This document shows positions 10,728 through 22,487 of a DNA stretch of 64,000 bases, one piece after another. A model generated the notes under the pieces. It was not told the origin of the DNA, made no database searches, and saw only the letters and a list, made by a program, of their open reading frames with translations. The DNA comes from Rhodamnia argentea (taxonomy: Eukaryota; Streptophyta; Magnoliopsida; Myrtales; Myrtaceae). The position numbers and the translations under genes are program-made. The first letter of the stretch is position 1. The number at the start of each line of letters is the position of its first letter. Location of the stretch: assembly GCF_020921035.1 (NCBI RefSeq), contig NC_063159.1, positions 4,898,001-4,962,000 on the forward strand, written 5' to 3'.

Positions 10728-13700
10728 AGTTTTGTTGACACCTAAATTTTGACTAAACTTTTCAATCATTTTTGCATAGAAAATTAGAGCTAATCTTTTA
10801 GTTCTAGACAAAAATAATTAAGTCATTTTTCATTCATGCATTGCATCTGCATTTATCCGGATCGGCGGTGCAAGATCGAGCTTAATTTGTCGGGCAATTT
10901 GGACTTAAACTGATGGGCAAATTTTCTAGCAATTCATGGACATATGTGCCGAGAAATTTAAAACAATTTTGGAGCTTATATTTTAGAAAAAAGGCTTTAT
11001 CTAAAATGCTAATTATTTGGAAAAAGCCTAATTAAGCTCACAATTGACATGAAAAATTCGACTAGCCCATCTACGGGGCTAGGCCAAAATTTTCAGCTCA
11101 TTCAAGGATCAATTTGTGCAATTACACCCTTCGGGACTTAATTCAAGTTATATTTTGAGCCCGGGTTTATTTTACAAAAATTAAGAAACTTTAGGCACTT
11201 GATTTGGAACACTTTTATCTATAAATACAAGTGTTATGCCTAGGGTTGAGGGAGGCCACAAAAAATCACACACGGCAGAAAAGAGAGAACTTCTCTCTCT
11301 TAGATTCACGTTGAAGGCCACTCATCAGAATATACGGCCATACATTCACATCACAGCAGAAGAGATAAATTGTGACGGAGGGTCTAAGTCGATGGAGAAG
11401 AGAGGGTCTTCCTTGTTCCTGTGACGATCGAGGGGATCCCACGCATAGCCACGTTCTCCCACGTTGATGAAGAAGAAGACAAAAGGAGCTTTTCCACGTC
11501 ATAGAGAGAGCTTCACTTGCTACTCAAAATTCTTGTCTTATTCGAAGTCGTCAACCCAAGAAGCACCCGTCGACGGCCCTGTTGTTCTGGCGCAGCCGTT
11601 ATCACTCCTCGGGTCCTTGACATCCTCGCTGTGTCTAGGAGCCCTTGCCTCGACCGTTCAGCCCGTCGTCACTCTGAATCGTCCCCGCCGTCTGGGACTG
11701 GTTTTACCACTAATTCAGCATTGTTTTGTGGTTATTCAGTGTTGTTTTATTGCAGTTTCAGTGCCACAATAGTGCTGTCCACCCCGATTTTTGCTTGCTA
11801 TTCGATGCAGAATGTTTCTACAGGTTTTATTACTATTTAGGGGGGCTGTTTCGCTGCTGTCCAGGTCCAAAAACAGGCTGTTTTTGGGTGTTTTTGCTAA
11901 CAATCGGTGCAGGATTTTATTTACTGTTCAAGGCCAATTACTTCTCTGTTTGGGCGGGTTTCATTTGCTGTTTTGTGCTTATTTTTCAGGCAATAGGTGT
12001 GCAAATTCACCACTGCAAAGTAAGCTTCGATGAAGGTGCACACGAGCATTTACTCTAATGCCAAACAGCCACCGTTCTCGCCGCGTGCCAATCATTGTGC
12101 ATGAGTCCATTGCCGCATCCGATCCCGGGAAACGAATCAACGGATACTTGAATTAGGTAATGTAATATTATCTAATTTGACTAGTCGATATTGTTTCCAA
12201 TTTTGAATATTTCACATCTCTTGCATATCTTTCAAAATTAAAAAAAAAAAACTAAATCTAAATTAGGAAAATTACTTTTCCTAATGGGCAACGTTTTGTT
12301 AAGTTGAACATATCCTACCCGCTGCCATTCGGGTATGATTCTACAGCTTAATGAAAACGGGAGGTTTATCTAATTCGATCTAATGCCATTTAGATCTAAT
12401 TTGCTATCTTCACAAGCCGATTTTGGATTTAGGGATATTTATTTTATTTTATTTTTCGAAAATTTGAAGAAGCAATATTCATGTCTTGCTCTTGGTTGTT
12501 GGTTGGAATGGTGATTATCTTGATTGATATCTCATCTGGATCTTGATTCCATGTTAAGGCTCTTAAAAGATTTAGTAAAATACGGTTTTCTAGAAGCCGT
12601 GTTTTAATTAAAATTTTTAGGAAAATAGAGTTTCTTGGAAACTTTATCTCATTGGAGAATTTGGAATAAAAGTCGAGATAATGAAATCTTTCATGATTGT
12701 GCTTAAGTTGCTGAAATCTATAAAAAAAAAATACATCTCATTCCATATCTTGCATGTTTGCATTATCTCATACATTATCTTCATATCTTTTCACTACATA
12801 TTCTTTCGAATATCACTTACCTCACTTTCCATTTTTTTAACAAAAGACACATCATACATATCAATCCATATCTTGCATATTTTGTGCATATCTTGCATAT
12901 TCTGAATTTGCCATGCATATTTCGTATATCCCGTCATCATGTTTTTTTTTTATCATATTCTTACATCATCGTATATCATGTGAGCATATCATATTTTCAG
13001 AAAAAGAAAAATCATTGCATTTTCCCTATTCATTACTTCGAACATCACTTGCACCAATGCTTCATATTTTTGAAAATCACATGTTGCATCATATCATTTG
13101 CCATGTCATACTTGTTTGTCTTTATGCCATGCCATATGTGTTATGTGATATAAAAAATCATGTTTAGTTTGCATATATTTAGGATAGTTAAATAATCTTA
13201 CATGTTTAGTGTATTTGTTTGCATAATATATGCCATCCATGATTTTTGCTTGAGTAAATTGCCATTGCATATAGTTAGTATGCATCATCTTACATGCTTT
13301 AATCTAATTAGTTAATTTTTGTATATAGGTTAACGTAACATTAAATTTGCACGTCTTGCATTGCATCCCTTTATTTAGTCACCTATTCATGTTATTGCAT
13401 TTGTTTTTGTTCATTCATGCATTCATTTTCATTCATGGCATCGCATCTAAGAAAGTGAAAACACAAAAACACCTCATTTGAGCTTAAAGTAAATTCAATC
13501 AATCTTGAGTTGCCAAATCTAGGATATGTCATGAAATTTAAGGTACCGAAAGGGCATTAGTTTTAATTAACTAGTGTAACCAAGTCCCCGAACTTAGAAT
13601 TTCTAGTTCATAGGAATAAAATAGTCCTCCCGCTATTTTATTTAGGTTTCTAACCAACCTACCAAAAAATGGTTAGTGGCGACTCCAAATTTTAAATCAT

Positions 13701-13818
13701 TTGAGTTAACTAATGTTACAATTTGGTAGGGCTTGGGAGAGTCCGTATTAGGTTAGTTAAATAATTAACCTGATAATCCATTAGCCTAAAAATTTATTTT
13801 TTAGGTCGCGACAAGTTT
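10728..13818. repeat. AGTTT target-site duplication around the solo LTR
   Basis: AGTTT occurs at 10728-10732 and again at 13814-13818, immediately outside the LTR ends. Five base pairs is the usual duplication length for LTR retrotransposon integrases. Confidence 0.85.
10733..13813 (+). mobile_element. Solo LTR, Ty3/gypsy-like, 3081 bp
   Basis: It begins TGTTGACACC and ends GGTCGCGACA, giving the TG...CA ends of an LTR. A TATAAATA box lies at 11220-11227 and is followed by a leader-like region. The 5 bp before it (AGTTT, 10728-10732) are repeated exactly after it (13814-13818). No primer-binding site, polypurine tract or coding sequence flanks it, so this is one LTR left by recombination between the two LTRs of a full element. 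The length suggests the Tat/Ogre-type group, but that is inference. Short ORFs inside (11236-13167) carry no recognisable domain. Confidence 0.88.
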
Positions 13819-14055
13819 GTAAAACTCATTTTCAAAAGAGATATGAATTATGTATAGTATGAATTACGAAATGACATTATTGTTGCATAAAAAGCCAAGC
13901 CAAGCATTTACTACTCCTTGATTATTTACTGATGATTTAGAAAATATATTATACAAGGTATTGTGAAGAAATATATGTATGTGTTGCTTTGCGAACTGAT
14001 TTATGAAAGGATTTCTAGATCATATGATAAATACATTGAGAAATGTACTTTCAGT
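13819..14055. other. Short spacer between two opposed LTRs
   Basis: About 240 bp of AT-rich sequence with no recognised gene separates the 3' end of the forward LTR from the 3' end of the reversed LTR. Confidence 0.5.
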
Positions 14056-17000
14056 TGTCGCGACCCACCCTCAAGGATGGGGTATAATGAGTTCGGGCTA
14101 ATGGATTACCAAGTCCATTCCCTAAAAAGGGAATGGAACTCAGCGTGAGTCCTCCCAAACCCATACCAAATTGCGACAAAAAGAAATTCTTCGTAAAACA
14201 AGGGTTGACCCCTTTCGCGGTGGGGATTGGACTCTTGAGTGTCATGTGACTAGTGTGCATGCCAATGGAGTCGCCACTAATGATTTTTTGGAGAGTATGA
14301 TTAGAAACTCTATCGAGCAATCAGGAAAGTCCATTAGATTCTACGAAAATCAGATAAGTAGGTTCGGGGACTTAGTTACGTCGAGATTACCATCAACGCC
14401 CTTTCGGTACCTAAGTTAAATGAATTTCTAACCTAGATTTTTTTATGCGGATACTAAAGGGTTTCATGCAGAGGGAAATGATTATCCTAACAATCACAAT
14501 CAATTATGAAAATTGTGCAAATCAAGGAATTAGGAACATGCGGATAAAACACATCTAATCATCACGCAACCAGTCACATGTCATGTCTAGTATAGCCCTA
14601 TCGGCTTAGAAAATAGTGCAATTAAGTTCATGGGTGGTTTGGCAAAAATTCACGACAAAGTGTCTAAAGGACTAAAATGGTCATTTGGAAATGCTTGGAA
14701 ACCCAAAATCGACAAAAATAGGTTGGTTCAGTTGAAAGTGACATTTTCCCATTTTTTGTGATTTTTAGGAATTTTTCTGAATTTTTCTTCTTCTTCTTTT
14801 TGAATCATTTAGGAATTTTTTTATTATTTTTCTGATTTTTTTTATTTTTCTGATTTTTTTATATTTTTATGAAATTTTTTAATATTTTCTGGACCGAATT
14901 GACCCGACCCACACAAATCGAATGTTCAACCCAGACCCTAATAGTCACGGGTTGGTTTAAATGGTGCCGCTTTGTATTTTTTTTTTCTGGTTTTTCTAAA
15001 TTTTTTTGAATTTTCTGAGGATTTTTATTAATTACTAATCCTATGGTCCAGAACCGCCCACTTAACACGTAACACCATGTCAGCGCTAGGTCAGCCGTTG
15101 ACCGAGTCAACTTTGGTTGACTAGTCATCATCTTCCTCGCAGAGACAACAAACGGACGACCGAGATTTCTACAGCGCCGATCGATGGTCAAACCTTGGCC
15201 AAATGAGACGAAATTGGTCCCAATTGATTTGTCTCGACGTTCAGATTAACACATCTAAAATCTAGCCAAAGTTATCAACTATAACAACATGATTCGAGCT
15301 TGCACAGAACACATCAATGGCAGATCAAGCGAACAAACTAGAGCATAACTATTTGATTAATGCACATAACAGTACCATAATGAGTTCGAGAGACTTACCC
15401 GAAGCTCCGATCAAGCCCTAGGTTGCCAAGTTTTGCTGGCCAAGCCGTGACAATTCTAGCTACAGTGAAAATCTCCACTCGGGATTTACGTGTGAAATCA
15501 ATGCAAAAACATAATACAATTGTGCTTAGATAAGCTTAAGGATTAAAACGCCTCAACTAATTTCAAAAATCCTGGTCGGAGGCAAGCTCCGCCATGGATG
15601 CTTAGTGAGAAGCTTAAAAGGGTGACTCACCATTTTCGGAGGAGTTGAGCTACGGGAATAGGTCCAATCGCTTCCTGGAGTTGCGACGAAGCTTCCTGAA
15701 GTGATCCGAGGCCATGATTTGCTCCGAATCAAGCTAGCCGAAGTTCCACAATCGAAGCTCGAAGCTTCGACAATGGCGATCGCCGAGAGCTTCTCTCTCT
15801 ACTCTCTCCTTCCTCCTTCTTTCTTTAGTCCGTTAGTGCTCGCATGAACAGAATGAGCCTCCTCTTCATCCAAAACTCATGAGACCGATCTTATCCAATT
15901 TGAACAGATTTGGTGAGCACGGAGGGGATCACCGACTTAGTTCCGCACATATCGTCACGTGCATTTTGGCACGTCAGCGACGAAGAAATGTTAGCAATTC
16001 CGTCTAACTCTATTAGGTACTCCGTCAAGCTCAAATGGATATGAATTGGCTCGGTTTTGTTTGTGTTGACTTTCAGAGCTACCGCAGCATTGGCTGAGTT
16101 AGCTAGACCAACTCCGGTGACCCCGGGCGGTGAGAGTGGTGGCGATAGGTTTGGATTGTCGAGGGCATCAATGCCCATCCTATGGCGCCGTCGATTGTGG
16201 CACGGAGGATCTCCAATTTGGTCGCCAAAGTTCAGCTCTAACTCAAGTGTTTGAATTGCGCGGGATAGGGAAGGTTGGGGGAGATGATGGTCATCCAAGT
16301 CGCTGGGTCGGATTCAGCTCAACTTGGCTGACCCGGCTAGCCAAAAATTTCAAATTGAGCTCGAAAAATTCAAAAAATTTTCAATTAAATCAAAAAGTTG
16401 GATTCAAGAGCATGAATTCCATCAAAAGAAATGTGTTTTTCATGAAAAATATGCATAGAATTATACAAAAGCCCTAAATTCTAAGTTTGACCCAAGAATG
16501 ATATTTTTAAAATTACAAACCATAAATGATTGAATCGAGCCAAACTAACCCCATCATTGGATTCAGAATAATGAAAACTAGGGGGTATCAGAGCCAAATT
16601 TGTAAGATCATCCTTAGAATTTTATTAATAGCATTTAAAGTGAAACCAATGGACTAAACTAAAAATATTTGTGCATTTAGGTCCTTTTAGTCCAAATCGT
16701 GCAATCATTCAAACTTTTGGGTCAAAATGAAATGCAGGGTATTAGAGAAAAACGTCATGACTCTAAAAAGTAAAAATTTGAAAATAAAATGACTAAAAAT
16801 GTAATTTTTGGGCTAATTCAGGACTAAGGTTAATGAAGGAACCTGTGATTCCAAATTGAATTTTTAAATTTTTAAGTGGCTAAAATTAAAAGGGAATTAA
16901 AATAAAAATGTTGACTTTTTTGTATTTTTTTGGCAATGAATACTATTTTTCTCTATTTTCCAAGTATTTTTATATTTTCAAAAAATATTAAAAATACAAA

Positions 17001-17149
17001 AAATATGAAAAATTATTTCTGGTTCAAAAATAGTTCCTTAGGCTTGGCCAAGGCTTCCAAAGTTTTTTTTTTTTTTCAATTTTTTGACTTTTTATGAATT
17101 TTTTACAAATTTTACAAAAACAAAACTAATTAAAAATCAAGTATCAACA
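14056..17149 (-). mobile_element. Related long LTR in reverse orientation
   Basis: On the minus strand it starts TGTTGATACTTG at 17149 and ends GTCGCGACA at 14056, with the same style of ends as the solo LTR at 10733. The 3' part of the LTR (14056-14412) matches 13543-13813 in reverse complement, for example in the shared GGTACCGAAAGGGC, AAGTCCCCGAAC and TGGCGACTCC. No coding region, primer-binding site or polypurine tract was found next to it. A clean 5-bp duplication is not visible (TCAGT on the left, TTAGC on the right), so it may be an old solo LTR or a truncated copy. Confidence 0.65.
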
Positions 17150-18241
17150 TTAGCAGTTGAAATGGGTTGCGAAAAGGTTTTTTTTTTTTTTGTTTATAAA
17201 ATGTTTCATAGTTTATGAGATTAATTCTAGCATTGGAGGATTAATTGTTTGATGCTCGATATGACCGTGAATGCGCTTAGGAGTTTCTAGGTATGCATAT
17301 AGATTTGAAGAGATGCCCTTCTAGGCCAAGTCGGGGGCATAATAGATGGAGACCTTGCCAAAAGGGGAATCTTGGTCGCTTTGTCATTAGACACTATGTT
17401 GTGACCATGATAGTATATTGAGCAATAGATTAGTTAATGAAATGAACCATTAATGTGGTTCTTGATGGAGGTAGATCAATGGACTTGACCATTGATGCTT
17501 GAATTGTGATGGTGACTAATTGAGTATTTTTTACTTGTTTAAGTTTTTTTAAAATGAAACAACTCATATTTGGTTTGATATGTATGGTATATGTTGGGAT
17601 TGAAGTACGAGTTTCCGTTATTACTTTGTATGCATCCATAGTGATTGCTCGATCGGCTTAGAAGAGATGTATTACACACTGGGTTGTGGTTGCTCATTTC
17701 TCTCATCTTGTATGCTTTTCAAGTTCATCCGTTAAGGGCAAGTAAGGCGAGAGCATCGATGGGGAATTTTGGTAATAGGATTTAGGGTATGATGCAAGGG
17801 AGTTGTGCTTATGGTTGTTGATAGTCAGTTAGGTTGGCTAAGTTCTAGTTCTACAATTTTTTTTTTATGAGCGATAAATACTCTAATGTTGTAACCAACC
17901 TACTAAATTGTCATGTATATATGGTTGGAGATATATATTTTGATAACAAATTCTTCGGTTGTTTTGAATCTGCATCCTTTGTGTGGAAGGACGGTCGTGT
18001 CATCCTCTACTTTTGTTAGTTTTGGGATGTGGTAGATCTAACCAGAATTGACCCATTTTCATATAATATAAGTTTGGCAACTCTTGCTAAAATATTTATA
18101 TATTCAACCGAATTTAGTGTTACTTCCAACCCATTGCAGAGCAACTCTTCCCTAGGGTTTCTCTTGCCTTTGTCGTCGCCAACACTCTGCTGAGCAGACC
18201 TCCCGAGGGAGGGGGGGGAGGGAGGGAGCGAGGGAGAGAGG

Positions 18242-18295
<54 letters not shown>

Positions 18296-20104
18296 TGCCC
18301 CCACCAATGCACCAACCCCAGCTCATGTTCCCTCCTCCTCTATCTTCTATTTTTTTGTATTTTTATTTCTTTTTTCTCTATCTTTTAGGTTTCTCCTTCA
18401 ATTTTGTGGATGACGTGTGAGTGTAGATCGAAGTAAGTTCTGTAGATCAAAGCGTAAGTGTCTCGAAACAATCTGTTCTATTCGAATATGCTCGCTCACT
18501 CAAGCTCCGAGTGCTTGCCCTATATAGTCGAGCGCTCCACAAGTCTTCGATATTCATTTGCTGCTGTTTTCGGCGGTCGGCTTATCTAAAAGTGATTTTG
18601 TGATCAATTGCTATATATTTTGTAGCATTTCTCTCCTAATCTACAGCTAGATCTAGATTTGAGTGTCTTTCTATCTCGATCCGGAGATAGATTTGGAATT
18701 CACAAGACGTTTTCTGTGTTCTCAACCTTCGAGTATTATTATGATCTATATACGATGATGGTGCTGGAGATCTTGAACCTAGACACGCACCTCCTTTTGG
18801 AAAAACTGTACTTACAAGAAATAAATTTCCCAACATGTGCTCATCACCGATGATGATGTGAGTTCGGCGATCGGCTATCGTATGAGTTTTGATGCTACAA
18901 CAGATCCATCTTTGAGGAATGGGCCAGTCTTTGCAGGCAATATCAAGTTGATTCACTTTTCAGATTTTCTTGTTTTACTTGCTTTGTCGGATTCGCATAC
19001 TTGTCTTGAAGTTATGTACTGTTTTTGTTATATGAAATGAAGATTTTCGCTCTAACAAAAAAAAAATCAAATTTAGCAAAACTCGTAGACAAACCGAGGT
19101 GAAAGTGCAGATTGAGTAAGGACAAGATAGTTCTATGTAAGTTGTGAGGTCATACACATTATTTTGGACTTTACCATTCCAAAAGCACATTGACTGGATA
19201 TAACCAACCCATATCACAACTCAACCCTAGATCTATGACCTATTTTAACAAGTCTACTTATATCTTTTGGATTGTTGCTAGCTTTTTCTTTTTGGATCGA
19301 GATGGAGGAAATTTCCTCTAATCATCTCTCCGATTGGTGTGTTGCAATCATGACTTGCCAATTTTAGTTAAGTTTGCATACGAATAATATCCATGAGTAA
19401 CCCACTAATCAAAAGCATATGTATATAAGTCATATCCACAAAGACCCTTGTCTAAGGATCCTACTCTACATAGATTAGTAAGGGATTACGGCCATTAATG
19501 AGATATGCCTGCCGCACTTAATGACAGTAATGATTAATCAAAATGAACCCAAATCCCATTCCATGATCCGTCCAAATTTTTCCTGGAGAAAGGAATTTTT
19601 CATGATGAATCTGATGATGTCTTCTCGTATTTATCATATGCCACGCATAATCATTTCTATCCACACAAATCAGTCACGTAACATGAAAATGGGATCATCC
19701 TGTGCAAAAAAAAACAACAGCGATGGTAAGATGGACAATTAGCCTTGCCAGTAAGGTCCTCTCGCAAACGCATTTATTCGGGAATTTTCGAATCGGATTG
19801 GAATGGTCCATGCGAACGATTATTTTATAAATTTCATGACTTAGCGAGCGAAGAAGAGTTGCGGAGTTAGCATAGAGAACCCATAACTGCTAATTTCATG
19901 AGGTTTTTCATCAAAAGGAAAGCAAATGCAACTTTTTAGATGGAAATGAGACTACTGTTAAAAGTGCTGCACCAGCGAAATTAACATTTGCCATGATTGT
20001 TGCCATATCCACCAACAACAAATGCAATAAGTATTACCACCTTTGTTCGAGCACTCAAAGCACTACCTATATTTCCAAGCACGAAGAATTTATGTTCTTT
20101 CTTT
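17150..20104. other. Gene-poor spacer
   Basis: No gene or domain is recognised. 18120-19040 has more balanced composition with short open frames on both strands (minus 18956-18636, plus 18837-19040), but none resembles a known protein. 17220-17900 and 19050-20100 are AT-rich. Confidence 0.4.
18245..18293. repeat. (CT)n microsatellite
   Basis: A CT dinucleotide run of about 49 bp, preceded by a G/A-rich stretch (18200-18244). It produces false Arg/Glu-rich ORFs on the minus strand. Confidence 0.95.
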
Positions 20105-20935
20105 TGGGATAAGTGTATTAAAAATCATAAAATGTATCATGAAAATGTAATTAAGTCCTGAAACTTTTAAAAATAGCAATCAAATTCTAAAACTTGTCAA
20201 ATTAATGCAATCAAGTCCTTCCGTTGACTTTGCCCAGCTAGGTCAACAAAACATCTTGACGTGGTAATTTTCATTATTTTCTCTAACCGACGTAGTACCG
20301 ACGTGGCTAAAACATGAAAAACAAGGCCAAAATGACGTATTTTTAGTCCAAATCTGACATTTTAGATTAGATTAAAAAATAAGAATGAAACTCGAAAGAG
20401 GGAGAGAGCCTACAAGGCCCTCACCGCCGCTGCTTCATTGCTGGAAAGGGTAGGCGATGGTCGGTCAAAGATCAACTAAGGTCGTCAAGACCCGGCCATG
20501 AATCGTCGACCGTGGCCGACCACGAATGAGGGTTGTGGCCCGCACCCCCATTGGGTATGGTCACCTACCCTCGCCCAACATCTAGGCAAGGGCTTGTCGA
20601 CCCTCACTTGCGATCGACCGGGGTTGCCGGGCCCCCGACAACCATCGCCCCACCATCGTCGACCCTACGGGCATCGCCATATTTTGCATTCTTCCCTTTT
20701 ATAAAATTAATTCAGATAATATCTAAATTTCAAAAATGATATCGTTTTCACCATGCGGTTCGGAGAAAATATAATATAAAAAAAACTACGTCAACGTTTT
20801 TCGTAGGCCAAGTTAGACGAAAGGATTTGATCATACCAATTTAATAAATTTTAGGATTTTATTGCACTCTTTGAAAGTTTTATAATTCAATTGCACTTCA
20901 AGTTTTAGAACTTCTAGTGCACTTATCTCTATTTT
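20105..20935. mobile_element. TIR element with GC-rich core, about 0.8 kb
   Basis: The left arm (about 20125-20235, with motifs AAGTCCTGAAACTTT and CAATCAAATTCTAAAACTTG) matches the reverse complement of the right arm (about 20800-20930) over roughly 110 bp. The centre (20400-20690) is GC-rich with repeated GGGTCG/CGACCCTC-like words. Open frames in the core (20498-20739) look compositional. It belongs to the same broad family as 9531, 35645, 47933 and 49335. Confidence 0.7.
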
Positions 20936-22487
20936 CATTTTTAGAATTTTCTCATCACAGCTACTTTGCTCTTCGGTCATGGGCAACGTACTCATAGATT
21001 AACCATCAAGAGGTCATGTATATAATATCAAAGTAAATACCGTATACAAGTGATCCGTGGTTGATTACTTTGACACTCCCTCCTCCGTAAAATAGGAAAG
21101 ATAATACGAACAAAAATACTTCAGATGTGGGCATGAAATTTCGAAACTTGATTCCCATATCATGGCTTGCGCTAATGAAAATTAACCGCGAGGGAGACCA
21201 AAGCTTCCGCTAATGGAACTCATTCATCCTACTTGACTCCATCAAAAGAAATATTCCATGCACTATTATGTTGAGATTTTAAAAAAATATTCAATTAGAT
21301 CTGTCAAAGGTTTGGATTGAATCGAATCGAAAATGGATAAAATCAAATTGACCTATTTAACTCATTTTGACCCATTTCCATGCAACACAAACTTAGCGAT
21401 CCATATCCGACCTAATAAATATTGCTTAAACATTTTCATATTTAACCAAGTCTATGAAAACTTATTGCTTATATAAATTGCTAAAAAAAACACTTATTGC
21501 TAAAACACCATAAAAAAATTGATTTTTTATTTTTTTATTTTTGTTCCTTTTTCTTTCCCTTGTTTTTCTTCTTTTTTCCTTCTAAGCCCAACGAGCCCGG
21601 CCGACAGTCACCCAGTAGCCGGTGGCCCTCACCTGATTGTAGAGAACAAAAAAAGGAAAAGAAAGAAAAATAAAAAATTATAAAAAATCAGAAAATTAAA
21701 AAATGATTTTTTTATTTAAACTTGTTTAAATAACCCATTTATGACATATTTAAGCTTGTTTTAAAACTTAAAGCAAGCCATTTATGACCTGCATCATTGT
21801 ATACGGATTAAACATGTGTTCTGGACTCATTTTGTCACCTCTATATTCAATATACGTAAGATCTCAAAGCACTATCTATGTTTCCAACAATTTTTCTGGC
21901 GTTAATGGGTCATCATTTGACGGCCAGGACTTCGTCTGCACAACGGACCCTGGTTTGCAAAAGAGAATATGCTCTTTTCGCTAATCCACCAGACAAGACA
22001 AAGCCAAAGAATCATTTTACTCTCTTATCCGACCCAGACGGAGCAAGAAAGCTAAAGATTTTCTAGTGCTTCAGCCTGGAAGCGAAAAGATCATCCACGC
22101 TCCAGCAAGTGTTGCTTGAATGATTATAACAATGAAGGTCGATTTCTTATCGACAAAACATTCACTGACCAACATTTTCTTGCATAACATAACTCATATT
22201 CTCCTATCCAGTGGTAAAAAATCAGGGCAATGACATTATTTATTAAACTATCTTACCAAGGAGAAAGCACGGCCCACGACTATTGATTGCTTTACAGGAA
22301 AGAAGATTCGCAACTTCAGGAGAAACAGTAGCATCTACCTTTTGGCACCTGTTGGACGGCAAGCTCCACTTTCACAGTTGAACCCGTTTGCGCACTCATT
22401 TTGGACATCAATTAGTGGCCACCCATGTATTTAAATAAGATAAGCGCTGGTGGGATTGGTGCATAGTGAAGTAATAATGTGTCTTGC
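20936..22487. other. Spacer and 3' flank of the tomosyn-like gene
   Basis: 21470-21740 looks like a decayed relative of the TIR element family: AT-rich arms around a short GC-rich piece at 21590-21640. About 22100-22487 is the expected 3' untranslated region of the minus-strand gene whose stop codon is at 22488-22490. Nothing else is recognised. Confidence 0.4.

Noticed and set aside
12681..13167. Plus-strand ORFs rich in Ile, His, Ser and Phe
   Set aside because: AT-rich U5-like part of the solo LTR with frequent CATATC/TCATAT words; composition alone explains the open frames.
16584..16595. GGTATCAGAGCC, like a tRNA-Met primer-binding site
   Set aside because: A lone 12-bp match inside what otherwise looks like LTR sequence, with no LTR end seen just before it; kept only as a question in the finding on the reversed LTR.
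18016..18326. Minus-strand ORFs with repeated Arg-Glu
   Set aside because: Translation of the (CT)n tract; no conserved sequence on either side.
20498..20739. Two overlapping plus-strand ORFs in a GC-rich block
   Set aside because: They lie in the GC core of a TIR element, are Pro/His-rich and show no domain; related cores elsewhere do not keep the same frame.
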